Assembly (NCBI GenBank): GCA_020350305.1
Contig: CP070709.1
Span: 257,872 to 262,912 of the forward strand
Direction of reading: 5' to 3'
DNA length: 5,041 bases
Source: Candidatus Bathyarchaeota archaeon
GTDB lineage: Archaea > Thermoproteota > Bathyarchaeia > Bathyarchaeales > Bathyarchaeaceae
In this document: piece after piece, positions 1 to 4,970 of the stretch
Numbering within the stretch: the stretch's first letter is position 1
Layout of the letters: every line of letters starts with the position of its first letter
Made by a program: the position numbers and the translations under genes
The notes under the pieces: model-generated
Database searches by the model: none
Seen by the model: the letters and a program-made list of their open reading frames with translations, nothing else
What the model was told of the DNA's origin: nothing

Positions 1-52
1 AAAAGTAGCGAAAAAGAAGGATACGCTATCAAAAACAGTTCTAAAACGTTGA
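1..52 (+). CDS. Possible C-terminal end of an upstream gene (partial)
   Basis: The frame starting at position 2 reads KVAKKKDTLSKTVLKR and stops with TGA at 50-52. A lysine-rich end of this kind is common at archaeal C-termini. The stop falls just before the promoter region of the Sm-like gene, which makes it a natural gene end. Only 16 residues are visible, so no family can be named. The frame starting at position 1 is also open, to a stop at 97-99, but that would run through the next gene's TATA-like element and is less likely. Confidence 0.25.
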   Translation, partial: KVAKKKDTLSKTVLKR

Positions 53-76
53 TTAGGCAATCTGAAAAGGAAGGAC

Positions 77-90
77 AAAAGCTTTTATGC
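77..90 (+). promoter_or_regulatory. TATA-like promoter element of the Sm-like gene
   Basis: The A-rich stretch followed by CTTTTATGC (82-90) resembles an archaeal BRE plus TATA box. A start of transcription about 26 bp after its centre would fall near 112, giving a leader of only some 10 nt. The ribosome binding site GAGG (114-117) lies 3 nt before the ATG at 121, which fits a very short leader. The element includes the perfect 10-bp palindrome AAAAGCTTTT (77-86). Confidence 0.45.
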
Positions 91-120
91 TTTAGTTAGG
101 CTAACATTTTGTAGAGGATT

Positions 121-399
121 ATGTCTAAGGCCGGTCCGGCTCCAACGGTGTTTCATATTCTTGAGCGAAACATAGGTCGAAGAATGGTGGCCATATTAGA
201 TCCTTCATATGGATTTGAAGGAACCCTAGCCGCTGTTACGCTAGAACCGCCCGGTATCTGGCTTTCTGACGCTGAGATTGTGACATTGCGGTCAACGATC
301 GCTCAGCCGGTGCCGCAGGTGGTGAGTAGGGAACATAGAAGTGAAGTTTTTATCAACCTGAGTTCGGTTCAACGCATCGAAGTTTTACATGAGAGCTAA
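121..399 (+). CDS. Divergent Sm-like (LSm) RNA-binding protein
   Basis: This 92-residue protein has the length and pattern of an archaeal Sm-like protein. Such proteins form ring-shaped oligomers that bind U-rich RNA in the cytoplasm. The Sm1-like part is roughly residues 19-52: G19-R-R-M-V-A-I-L gives the first strands, F32-E-G-T-L matches the usual 'x-G-x-L' turn, and IWLSDAE (46-52) matches the 'NLxLxDAE' element. A loop of about 20 residues with several Pro follows. The Sm2-like part is EVFINLSSVQRIEV (75-88). The usual I-R/K-G of Sm2 is replaced by I-N-L, so RNA binding at that site may differ from canonical LSm proteins. The start is the ATG preceded by GAGG. The stop at 397-399 lies 6 bp from the stop of secG on the other strand, so the two genes converge. 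The fold assignment is inference from pattern; another small beta-barrel is possible. Confidence 0.6.
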   Translation: MSKAGPAPTVFHILERNIGRRMVAILDPSYGFEGTLAAVTLEPPGIWLSDAEIVTLRSTIAQPVPQVVSREHRSEVFINLSSVQRIEVLHES

Positions 400-405
400 G
401 GTTGA

Positions 406-582
406 TTAGAAGAACACTTGTGCAAAAATGCATGTTATTATTAGCGCTACTGCCAAGATTACGGCTAGTTCGGGTTTCACCTTTATGCCCCTAGTTTCTT
501 CTTCGAAGAATCTTAGTAGTCCAGCGCTTTGGGCGGGCATAGGTGACTTTCTTTCGCCTTTTTTCTTTTTCCTTTTGCTCAT
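406..582 (-). CDS. secG: Preprotein translocase subunit SecG (Sec61-beta)
   Basis: This 58-residue protein is the small, non-essential subunit of the SecYEG (Sec61) protein-conducting channel in the cytoplasmic membrane. It has the archaeal Sec61-beta layout: a cytoplasmic N-terminus very rich in Lys (MSKRKKKKGERK, 1-12), then MPAQSAGLLRFFEEE (15-29), which matches the family's 'P..aAGL.RF.eEe' segment. Next comes GIKVKPE (33-39), matching the 'IKL.P' stretch. A single C-terminal membrane span (about 38-57) ends almost at the C-terminus, as is typical of tail-anchored Sec61-beta. Archaeal members run about 52-60 residues, so it is full length. It starts with ATG (580-582) and has no clear Shine-Dalgarno sequence. 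It converges with the Sm-like gene, leaving 6 bp between stops. The open frame on the opposite strand at 428-619 is its shadow. Confidence 0.88.
   Translation of the reverse strand: MSKRKKKKGERKSPMPAQSAGLLRFFEEETRGIKVKPELAVILAVALIITCIFAQVFF
556..580 (+). terminator. Candidate T-rich terminator for the Sm-like transcript
   Basis: The + strand carries repeated T runs here (CCTTTTTTCTTTTTCCTTTT). Archaeal RNA polymerase can terminate on oligo-T tracts without a hairpin. This is the first strong T tract after the Sm-like stop at 399. The same bases, read on the other strand, are the Lys codons at the secG N-terminus, so the T richness may be only a by-product of the protein. Confidence 0.3.
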
Positions 583-692
583 GATGGTTCTATTTTATGA
601 TTTTCTTGAGGCAAGCTAATTAAGGTTGTGCTACTTGTTGTTTATTTTCTATATCTTTCTTCAGCCCTAGTTCTCTGAGGTAGGGGAAGGGT

Positions 693-704
693 GTTATATA
701 AGGC
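693..704 (+). promoter_or_regulatory. TATA-like promoter element, likely for the DUF488 gene
   Basis: The stretch GTTATATAAGG is the best TATA-like match in the spacer. Read on the + strand it predicts a transcription start near 724, about 90 nt upstream of the DUF488 start. The core is nearly symmetrical, and on the - strand it reads CCTTATATAAC, also a good match. It could therefore serve secG (predicted start near 672) or both genes. The direction is inferred. Confidence 0.5.
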
Positions 705-710
705 TCAACT

Positions 711-727
711 TGTTTGTGACACAAACA
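711..727. promoter_or_regulatory. 17-bp perfect palindrome, candidate operator
   Basis: The sequence TGTTTGTG-A-CACAAACA has two 8-bp arms that are exact reverse complements around a central A. It lies 8 bp downstream of the TATA-like element and covers the predicted start of transcription (about 724). Archaeal repressors commonly bind in that position to block polymerase recruitment. A dimeric helix-turn-helix protein would be the expected ligand. The regulator is not identifiable from this window. Confidence 0.45.
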
Positions 728-813
728 CAGAATTCACCTACCTTCTAAAGAGTGGAAAACGTGAAAAGAGATGTGACGGAATTTAGAAAAGGCTAGCGAA
801 GAGGGCTGTTATT

Positions 814-1257
814 TTGAGAGCGCGAGGGGCAGTGTTGTGGACTATAGGGCATAGTAACAGGTCTATTGAAAAATTTGTGGCTTTGCTCGAGGAGCATAAA
901 ATCGAGGCTTTAGTCGACATCCGTAGTTTTCCCACGTCTAAAATTGAGCATTTCAAGAGGGAAGAGATGGAGTGTTGGTTGCCTGAGTATGGAATCGAAT
1001 ACGTTTGGCTTGGCAAAGAACTAGGTGGATATCGTCGATGTGGATACGAAGCCCATATGAAAACTGGGCTGTTTAGAGAGGGCGTAGAGAAGCTTCTTGA
1101 GTTTGCTAGACAAAGGCGGGTATGCATCATGTGTATGGAGAAGAATCCGAAATATTGCCACCGCCGTTTCCTCACCGCCTACTTGGAAAGAAAGGGCGTG
1201 GAAGTGATGCACATCCTCGAGGGGGGACAGGTGGGCCTTGTGAAATTAAAGGCATAA
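814..1257 (+). CDS. DUF488 family protein
   Basis: This 147-residue protein carries the hallmarks of the DUF488 family: TIGHSNRS (10-17), VDIRSFPTS (34-42), WLGKELGGYR (65-74) and CMEKNPKYCHRR (107-118). The last is the family's 'C.E....CHR' signature. The family is small, soluble and widespread in bacteria and archaea. Its biochemical role is not settled, and the conserved Cys/His/Arg residues suggest a catalytic or ligand-binding pocket. The TTG start is chosen because GAGGG (801-805) lies 8 nt upstream and an in-frame stop at 784-786 limits extension. A GTG at 832 would give MLWTIGHSN, a more typical N-terminus, and is a real alternative, although the GAGGGG before it is too close. The gene ends in a double stop, TAATAG. 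The mazG-like gene follows after 50 bp on the same strand, so the two may be co-transcribed from the promoter near 694. Confidence 0.85.
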   Translation: MRARGAVLWTIGHSNRSIEKFVALLEEHKIEALVDIRSFPTSKIEHFKREEMECWLPEYGIEYVWLGKELGGYRRCGYEAHMKTGLFREGVEKLLEFARQRRVCIMCMEKNPKYCHRRFLTAYLERKGVEVMHILEGGQVGLVKLKA

Positions 1258-1307
1258 TAGTGGAAAACAGCCTTTAGGTTTACGAACTATTATGAGAGGG
1301 AGAAAAT

Positions 1308-1595
1308 GTGCACGTCCGTGAGTTTCAGGACATGATGCGGCGGATTTATTTTCACCGAGATTCGGAGCGTGGAGCGGTTGGAACATTCGATTGGCTTGTG
1401 GAGGAAGTGGAGGAACTGGGAGAAGCTTTAAAGGAAAAGAATACGAAGGCTATGGAAAACGAGTTTGCCGATGTTCTCGCCTGGTTGGCTTCTCTAGCAA
1501 ACGTCGTTAACGTAAATTTGGAGACAGCAGCAATGACAAAATACAATAACAGGTGTCCTAAGTGCGGGCAAACACCATGTAAATGTTGCTTTTAA
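1308..1595 (+). CDS. MazG-type nucleotide pyrophosphohydrolase with Cys-rich tail
   Basis: This 95-residue protein matches the MazG fold, an all-alpha domain that hydrolyses nucleoside triphosphates to monophosphate and pyrophosphate. The metal-binding pattern is visible: E32-E33-V-E35-E36 on one helix and E52-F-A-D55 on the next, the family's 'EExxE...ExxD'. Single-domain MazG proteins of about 95-110 residues are common in archaea, where they may clean up non-canonical or excess nucleotides. After the helical core, KYNNRCPKCGQTPCKCC (78-94) forms a compact cysteine cluster (C83, C86, C91, C93, C94) that could bind zinc. The start is a GTG with GAGGGAG (1296-1302) 5 nt upstream. An ATG at 1332 is in frame but would trim the first helix. 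It lies 50 bp after the DUF488 gene and is probably in the same transcript. The substrate cannot be told from the sequence. Confidence 0.85.
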   Translation: MHVREFQDMMRRIYFHRDSERGAVGTFDWLVEEVEELGEALKEKNTKAMENEFADVLAWLASLANVVNVNLETAAMTKYNNRCPKCGQTPCKCCF

Positions 1596-1644
1596 GAAAA
1601 ACGTAAATGAATTACTGCTGAACAAACAAGATAGTTATGGAATC

Positions 1645-1655
1645 ACTTTTATACG
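1645..1655 (+). promoter_or_regulatory. TATA-like promoter element of the zinc-ribbon gene pair
   Basis: ACTTTTATACG is a good archaeal TATA-like match about 40 bp upstream of the ATG at 1691. It predicts a transcription start near 1676, just before the ribosome binding site AGAGG (1679-1683). This suggests that the zinc-ribbon genes have their own promoter, separate from the DUF488/MazG unit. Confidence 0.5.
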
Positions 1656-1690
1656 TGAAACTACGAAAACAATCTTTTAGAGGCATGATA

Positions 1691-1810
1691 ATGCCCTATT
1701 GTTGGAAATGTGGAACCGAATTGAAAGAGGACGCAAAATTTTGCCCTAAGTGTGGCGCTCCTGTTAGCAGACGCGTCAGAAGAGAGAAAGAACGCGAATG
1801 GTGGGAATGA
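1691..1810 (+). CDS. Small zinc-ribbon protein (39 residues)
   Basis: This short open frame encodes a treble-Cys-pair zinc ribbon: C4-W-K-C7 and C18-P-K-C21, with 10 residues between the pairs, followed by GAPV and a very basic tail (SRRVRREKERE). It ends WWE before TGA. The start ATG has AGAGG (1679-1683) 7 nt upstream and a good TATA-like element behind it, which supports expression. In related archaeal proteins the ribbon is usually followed by membrane segments; here the frame stops instead. The next gene begins in the same frame one codon later with an almost identical ribbon. Possible readings are a stand-alone mini-protein, a remnant of a truncated paralogue, or the first half of a read-through product. 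No specific function can be assigned; small ribbons of this type bind zinc and often mediate protein or nucleic acid contacts. Confidence 0.65.
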   Translation: MPYCWKCGTELKEDAKFCPKCGAPVSRRVRREKEREWWE

Positions 1811-1813
1811 TTC

Positions 1814-2134
1814 GTGGTTTATTGTACTAAGTGTGGCACCAAAAATGAGGAAGATGCTGTAGTGTGTGTTAAATGCGGAGTAAGCTTAGTCGCTCGTCCA
1901 GCTTGGAGACGCGAGCGCAGGCGACCAGAAAAAGAATGCTTTGGACTCCCCTACGGCGGCGCAATCGTAGGCCTAGTCATTGGCATAATAATAATACTTG
2001 TAGGACTCTCTCAGGTGCCTGGAATACTGCCGCCTGAAATAGAATTATGGGATTACTTGTGGCCACTTATAGTAATCGTCTTTGGAATACTGATCGTCGC
2101 CGGGGCCTTGTACAGCTACAGCCGCAGATCCTAA
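1814..2134 (+). CDS. Zinc-ribbon domain membrane protein
   Basis: This 106-residue protein starts with a zinc ribbon (C4-T-K-C7, C18-V-K-C21), followed by a basic linker (WRRERRRPEK, 31-40). The motif ECFGLPYGG then leads into two hydrophobic segments (about 49-66 and 82-101) and a basic end, SRRS. It is probably an inner-membrane protein with a cytoplasmic ribbon. This architecture is frequent in Bathyarchaeia-like genomes (recalled, not searched), and I know of no assigned function. The start is GTG. GGTGG (1800-1804), inside the end of the preceding gene, is the likely ribosome binding site, so translation is probably coupled to the upstream mini-gene. The last 90 bp overlap the 3' end of the convergent membrane protein gene. 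Confidence 0.8.
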   Translation: MVYCTKCGTKNEEDAVVCVKCGVSLVARPAWRRERRRPEKECFGLPYGGAIVGLVIGIIIILVGLSQVPGILPPEIELWDYLWPLIVIVFGILIVAGALYSYSRRS

Positions 2135-2872
2135 CCTACCCTCTTTTTTCCTATTTCTAAATTTACAGGTAACAACTTTGCAAGCGTAACAAATTCTTTC
2201 ATGATCCCACTGCGAAAGCGATATTCGCGTAAAAAGCCAAAAAAGAGTCAAAGCAACCAAAAACAGATCAACCGTCACGCTGTGAACCAGTTTATCGACT
2301 CCAATTAGGATGAAAAAGGTTCCCAAAACGAAAAAAATGTTCAAAAACAAACGGACAAAACTCCTAAATTTAAACTGGAACAAACCAAAACCAACTCCCA
2401 GAACACCTATCCAAACCATCAAGGAACTGCTCTGCTCAATACGCCAGTAACTGAAAAAATGCAGAAGGGTTCCAACAAGAGCCGAAAGCCCTCCCAAAAG
2501 TAACCCTGTGCACGCAGCACAAAACGTCTTGTCGCCCATTCGAAACACGTGAGCAGAGAAGTTTCCGCAATCAGGATGATGCCCTCGCAGAGTGGACGAA
2601 GTTCCATGAGAAGCAAACTTGCCAAGGTCGGGGAGACTGAGCTTCTTTTTTCCGAAATCAAAAACTCTTGAACATTGTCTTGGGAAAAAAACCGCAAGAA
2701 TTCCAAAAACACAGATCAATCCGAAAATTGAACCAATCAATGGTTTTCGCCAAAGAAGGTTTTCATGCACTCTCGGCGGGTAAACCGTGAGTATTCCTGC
2801 AAGAAACAATCCGAGGAATGACATAATGACTAGATATGTTATGTCGGAACTATGAGATAGGTTCTTGGACAT
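2045..2872 (-). CDS. Multi-pass membrane protein with His/Cys motifs, family unknown
   Basis: This 275-residue protein has about six hydrophobic segments (near 12-30, 45-63, 122-142, 152-167, 174-195 and 198-216). Between the second and third is a conserved-looking motif, GHHPDCGNFSAHVF (97-110), followed by FCAACTGLLLGG (117-128). The pattern H-H-x-x-C ... H ... C-x-x-C-T-G resembles the layout of DUF2085 membrane proteins ('CHQ...C.RCTG.Y.G') and could bind a metal, but I cannot confirm homology. A second pair, C228-Y-A-C231, follows the last membrane segment. The C-terminal 30 residues (GSAAVAVQGPGDD and onward) are encoded opposite the end of the zinc-ribbon gene and look like an unconserved extension. 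It lies 13 bp after the radical SAM gene on the same strand and is probably co-transcribed with it. The ATG start has no strong ribosome binding site. Confidence 0.72.
   Translation of the reverse strand: MSKNLSHSSDITYLVIMSFLGLFLAGILTVYPPRVHENLLWRKPLIGSIFGLICVFGILAVFFPRQCSRVFDFGKKKLSLPDLGKFASHGTSSTLRGHHPDCGNFSAHVFRMGDKTFCAACTGLLLGGLSALVGTLLHFFSYWRIEQSSSLMVWIGVLGVGFGLFQFKFRSFVRLFLNIFFVLGTFFILIGVDKLVHSVTVDLFLVALTLFWLFTRISLSQWDHERICYACKVVTCKFRNRKKEGRLGSAAVAVQGPGDDQYSKDDYYKWPQVIP
2142..2157 (+). terminator. T-rich terminator after the zinc-ribbon genes
   Basis: A six-T run (2144-2149) followed by a second T-rich stretch begins about 8 bp after the TAA at 2132-2134. This is a plausible archaeal oligo-T terminator for the + strand transcript. 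It lies within the coding region of the convergent gene, where it reads as Lys/Arg codons. Confidence 0.4.
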
Positions 2873-2885
2873 GACTAATCGCTAC

Positions 2886-4310
2886 TCAAAATAATGTTCT
2901 AAACTGGTTTACAATGCCTCGAGCAGCCATATACCAATAGACTCTTCTCTTTATTTCCTTCCTTGAGAGAAGCCCCCGGAGCCTTCTACTCCAAGAGCCA
3001 AAAAAGCTTCTATAGCATTGGTAAAGTTCTTCCTGCACTTCTTCTCTAGACAGCGTCTCCGTAGGCATGATGGCGTGAATCATGTCATAGTTCGCCCAAT
3101 TCCAATCTTCAATCCATCTATTCCGCTTAGCCTCCTCAAAAATCTCAGTGCCAGGAAATGGAGTAAGAATCGCAAAAATCGCTAGGTCAGGGTCTAAATC
3201 GTTTGTAAACTCTCTTAAACTCTCCATAGACTCAGCAGAATCTTTGCGTTCCCCAATAATGAACATCCCTTGCGCAAATATGTCATTCTTTTTTAACAAT
3301 TTCACCGCCTCCTTAGCTTGTTCTGGACTCGTTTCTTTGTTAAAGGCTTCAAGGGTAAATGATCTGTTGCTTTCTACCCCTAAGAGAACCCAGCGGAGAC
3401 CGGATTTTCTCATCTTCGGCAAAAGGTCACGATGCTTTACAACATCATCACATCTAACCTGCATAAACCACATCATATTATCTGAAAAATCTCGCCGAAT
3501 AAGCTCGTCGCTTAGGTCTCTTGCACGTTTGCCTAAACCGAAATTGTCGTCGGTCAACCATAGAAACCTGCTCCCATAATTTTCGTAGCAAAACTCAAAT
3601 TCCTCAGCGATCCGTTTCGGCGACTTTGTCCTCCATTTCCCTTCCCAATGCCTCCATTGAGTGCAGAAAGTACACCGGTGTGGACAGCCCCTAGACCCTT
3701 CGATTAAGGCGTACCTAGTTCTGGGACCCGCCATTGCGGTGAAATGGTATTCCTGAATGACATCCTCGACATAATGATACCCCGGATAAGGTAACGCGTC
3801 CAGATTTTTGATCAACGGTCGTGATGGATTGTGTAAGATTTTTTCGTCGTGCCTGAGGGAGATACCGTTTGTTTTTGCAAACGACTTATTTCCAGCGAAC
3901 GCTTGGACCAGTTCCACAAAAGTTTGTTCCCCTTCTCCACGTACAATGACGTCGATCTCCGGATACGTCTCTAAACTCTCATGAGCCATGACTGTAAAGT
4001 GCTGCCCTCCGGCAACGGTTAGAACATCTGGATTCACTTTCTTCGCTGTTTCCAAGGTTCGTACGGCAACGTAAGTATTGCAGGTGGCAAGGGCGCTCGA
4101 GGCCACAATATCGGGGTTAAAAGATTCAATGTGCCTTTCTAGTCCTTTCCAATCCAAATGCTGGGCATTGCAATCTAACACATCTATCTCCACATCCTTG
4201 CATTTACTTTCAAGGAAAGCCGCAAGCTGAAGAATTCCATAGGGAGGTGGGAGATACTCGCCCATAACAAACCAGTAATCCTTCGGAGGTTCTACGAAGA
4301 GCACTTTCAT
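2886..4310 (-). CDS. Cobalamin-binding radical SAM protein
   Basis: This protein of about 474 residues has the two-domain plan of class B (B12-dependent) radical SAM enzymes. The N-terminal cobalamin-binding-like part (about 1-135) includes LPPPYGILQLAAFLE (20-34), AGGQH (100-104) and VRGEGEQTF (123-131). It lacks the DxHxxG lower-ligand motif, as is usual for this class. The radical SAM domain follows, with the iron-sulfur cluster cysteines C209-PHR-C213-TF-C216 in the sequence GSRGCPHRCTFC. Other core elements are WLTDDNFG (about 251-258), LLGVES (309-314), GMFIIGE (348-354) and PFPGTEIFE (384-392). Relatives include BchE-like cyclases, C-methyltransferases and archaeal lipid enzymes such as GDGT ring synthases; the sequence alone does not decide the reaction. 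The ATG at 4310 gives the usual MKVLFVEPP opening, with GAGATGG upstream. In-frame starts at 4319 (ATG) and 4334 (GTG) are alternatives. It heads a likely two-gene unit with the membrane protein downstream. Confidence 0.88.
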   Translation of the reverse strand: MKVLFVEPPKDYWFVMGEYLPPPYGILQLAAFLESKCKDVEIDVLDCNAQHLDWKGLERHIESFNPDIVASSALATCNTYVAVRTLETAKKVNPDVLTVAGGQHFTVMAHESLETYPEIDVIVRGEGEQTFVELVQAFAGNKSFAKTNGISLRHDEKILHNPSRPLIKNLDALPYPGYHYVEDVIQEYHFTAMAGPRTRYALIEGSRGCPHRCTFCTQWRHWEGKWRTKSPKRIAEEFEFCYENYGSRFLWLTDDNFGLGKRARDLSDELIRRDFSDNMMWFMQVRCDDVVKHRDLLPKMRKSGLRWVLLGVESNRSFTLEAFNKETSPEQAKEAVKLLKKNDIFAQGMFIIGERKDSAESMESLREFTNDLDPDLAIFAILTPFPGTEIFEEAKRNRWIEDWNWANYDMIHAIMPTETLSREEVQEELYQCYRSFFGSWSRRLRGLLSRKEIKRRVYWYMAARGIVNQFRTLF

Positions 4311-4334
4311 CTGCGCCATCTCGATTAACAACAC

Positions 4335-4450
4335 GTCGTTATTCTAACTTGATTCTTTTGCTGATTACATTTTCGTTCACCTATGGAACCATGGAAAGTT
4401 TAATACGACAAGCACCAGATACTTTCATCTACACTGGAGAAACGTAGCTG
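4335..4450. other. Divergent promoter region between radical SAM and membrane protein genes
   Basis: This 116-bp spacer separates two divergent genes. GTTTAATAC (4399-4407) is a moderate TATA-like element for the + strand gene and predicts a start near 4428. On the - strand the same bases read GTATTAAAC and might serve the radical SAM gene. Two ATGGAA copies (4383-4388 and 4391-4396) precede the element 8 bp apart, which may be chance. GGAG (4435-4438) is the only ribosome binding site candidate for the + gene, and it is 12 nt from the ATG. Confidence 0.35.
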
Positions 4451-4939
4451 ATGCTCTCGCATGAAAGACAACAGGAGAAACGAGACATACTCGGCCTCGC
4501 TTCCTTCGGATTTTTCCTTCTGCTTATCGGTGTGATTTGGCTAATTACGCCAAACCTCTCCCAAGCAATTGTCGACTTCTTCAACAGCTTCACGCTCGAA
4601 AAGGAGGTTTTTCCAAACGTTTTCTTGCCTTCACCGGCAGACCGTCACCCGGTAGTTTATACAGCTTTTGCGCGGTTTTGTTTTGTCTTTGGTCTATTTC
4701 AGATCGTCATTTTGGTTTTGAGGTTCTTTTTTAGAGAACCCACAGATAGGGTGGCTGGGACGTTTTCGGGTATAGTTTTTTGGTTGGGTGTCGGTTTCTT
4801 TTCGAACCTGTTGGCGGCTGAAGCCCTTGAGTGGTTCGGTTTTCTTGGTTGGTTCATTGTTTTTATAGGGATGTCGCTTGTTGTTAGGAGCCTTTTGATG
4901 TTGCTGTTTGAAGTTGCACTGCGAAAAATTCTGAAATAG
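4451..4939 (+). CDS. Four-segment membrane protein, family unknown
   Basis: This 162-residue protein starts with a charged stretch (SHERQQEKRD, 3-12), followed by a hydrophobic segment ILGLASFGFFLLLIGVIWLI (13-32). Three more follow (about 69-93, 102-124 and 128-157), and the protein ends with the basic tail RKILK. The first segment, with its 'GLaSFGfFLLliGviwlitPN' pattern, resembles the membrane part of Bathyarchaeia-type proteins that normally carry an N-terminal zinc ribbon (recalled, not searched). Here no ribbon precedes it. A connector between segments 1 and 2 (about 36-68) is likely outside the membrane. It is divergent from the radical SAM gene and converges with the partial gene at the window end, 31 bp away. 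No function can be assigned. Confidence 0.75.
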   Translation: MLSHERQQEKRDILGLASFGFFLLLIGVIWLITPNLSQAIVDFFNSFTLEKEVFPNVFLPSPADRHPVVYTAFARFCFVFGLFQIVILVLRFFFREPTDRVAGTFSGIVFWLGVGFFSNLLAAEALEWFGFLGWFIVFIGMSLVVRSLLMLLFEVALRKILK

Positions 4940-4970
4940 AGGTTTAAAAGCTTCACAGCCTATGGACAAT

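Larger units (their letters stand above)
583..813. other. Divergent intergenic promoter region between secG and the DUF488 gene
   Basis: This 231-bp spacer separates the start of secG (-) from the start of the DUF488 gene (+). It holds a TATA-like element near 694-703, a 17-bp palindrome at 711-727, and a 7-bp inverted repeat (AGGTAGG 678-684, CCTACCT 737-743). Candidate TATA-like elements for secG on the - strand are AGATATAGA (649-657), CTTAATTA (617-624), or the 694-703 element read in reverse; I cannot choose among them. I see no tRNA or other RNA gene. A 14-codon GTG frame (752-796) has no ribosome binding site and is not called. Confidence 0.5.

Noticed and set aside
428..619. 63-codon + strand open frame with a hydrophobic run of Phe and Leu
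   Set aside because: It is antisense to secG. The Phe/Leu run is the complement of the Lys-rich secG N-terminus, and the frame has no ribosome binding site.
752..796. 14-codon GTG frame in the DUF488 leader, as a possible leader peptide
   Set aside because: No ribosome binding site, no repeated amino acid of the kind used for attenuation, and a length expected by chance.
783..1175. 130-codon - strand open frame
   Set aside because: It lies opposite the DUF488 gene, whose family motifs are clear. The product is low-complexity with no recognisable domain.
751..1268. Repeated 10-mer AGTGGAAAAC at 751-760 and 1259-1268, upstream of DUF488 and MazG
   Set aside because: About a dozen repeated 10-mers are expected by chance in 5 kb, and the copies sit at different distances from their genes.
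3148..3579. 143-codon + strand open frame
   Set aside because: It lies opposite the radical SAM core, and the translation (Ser/Arg/Leu-rich) is typical of an antisense shadow.
4694..4969. Two - strand open frames opposite the four-segment membrane protein
   Set aside because: Asn/Lys/Pro-rich translations that mirror Phe/Leu/Val codons on the other strand; no domain and no start signal.
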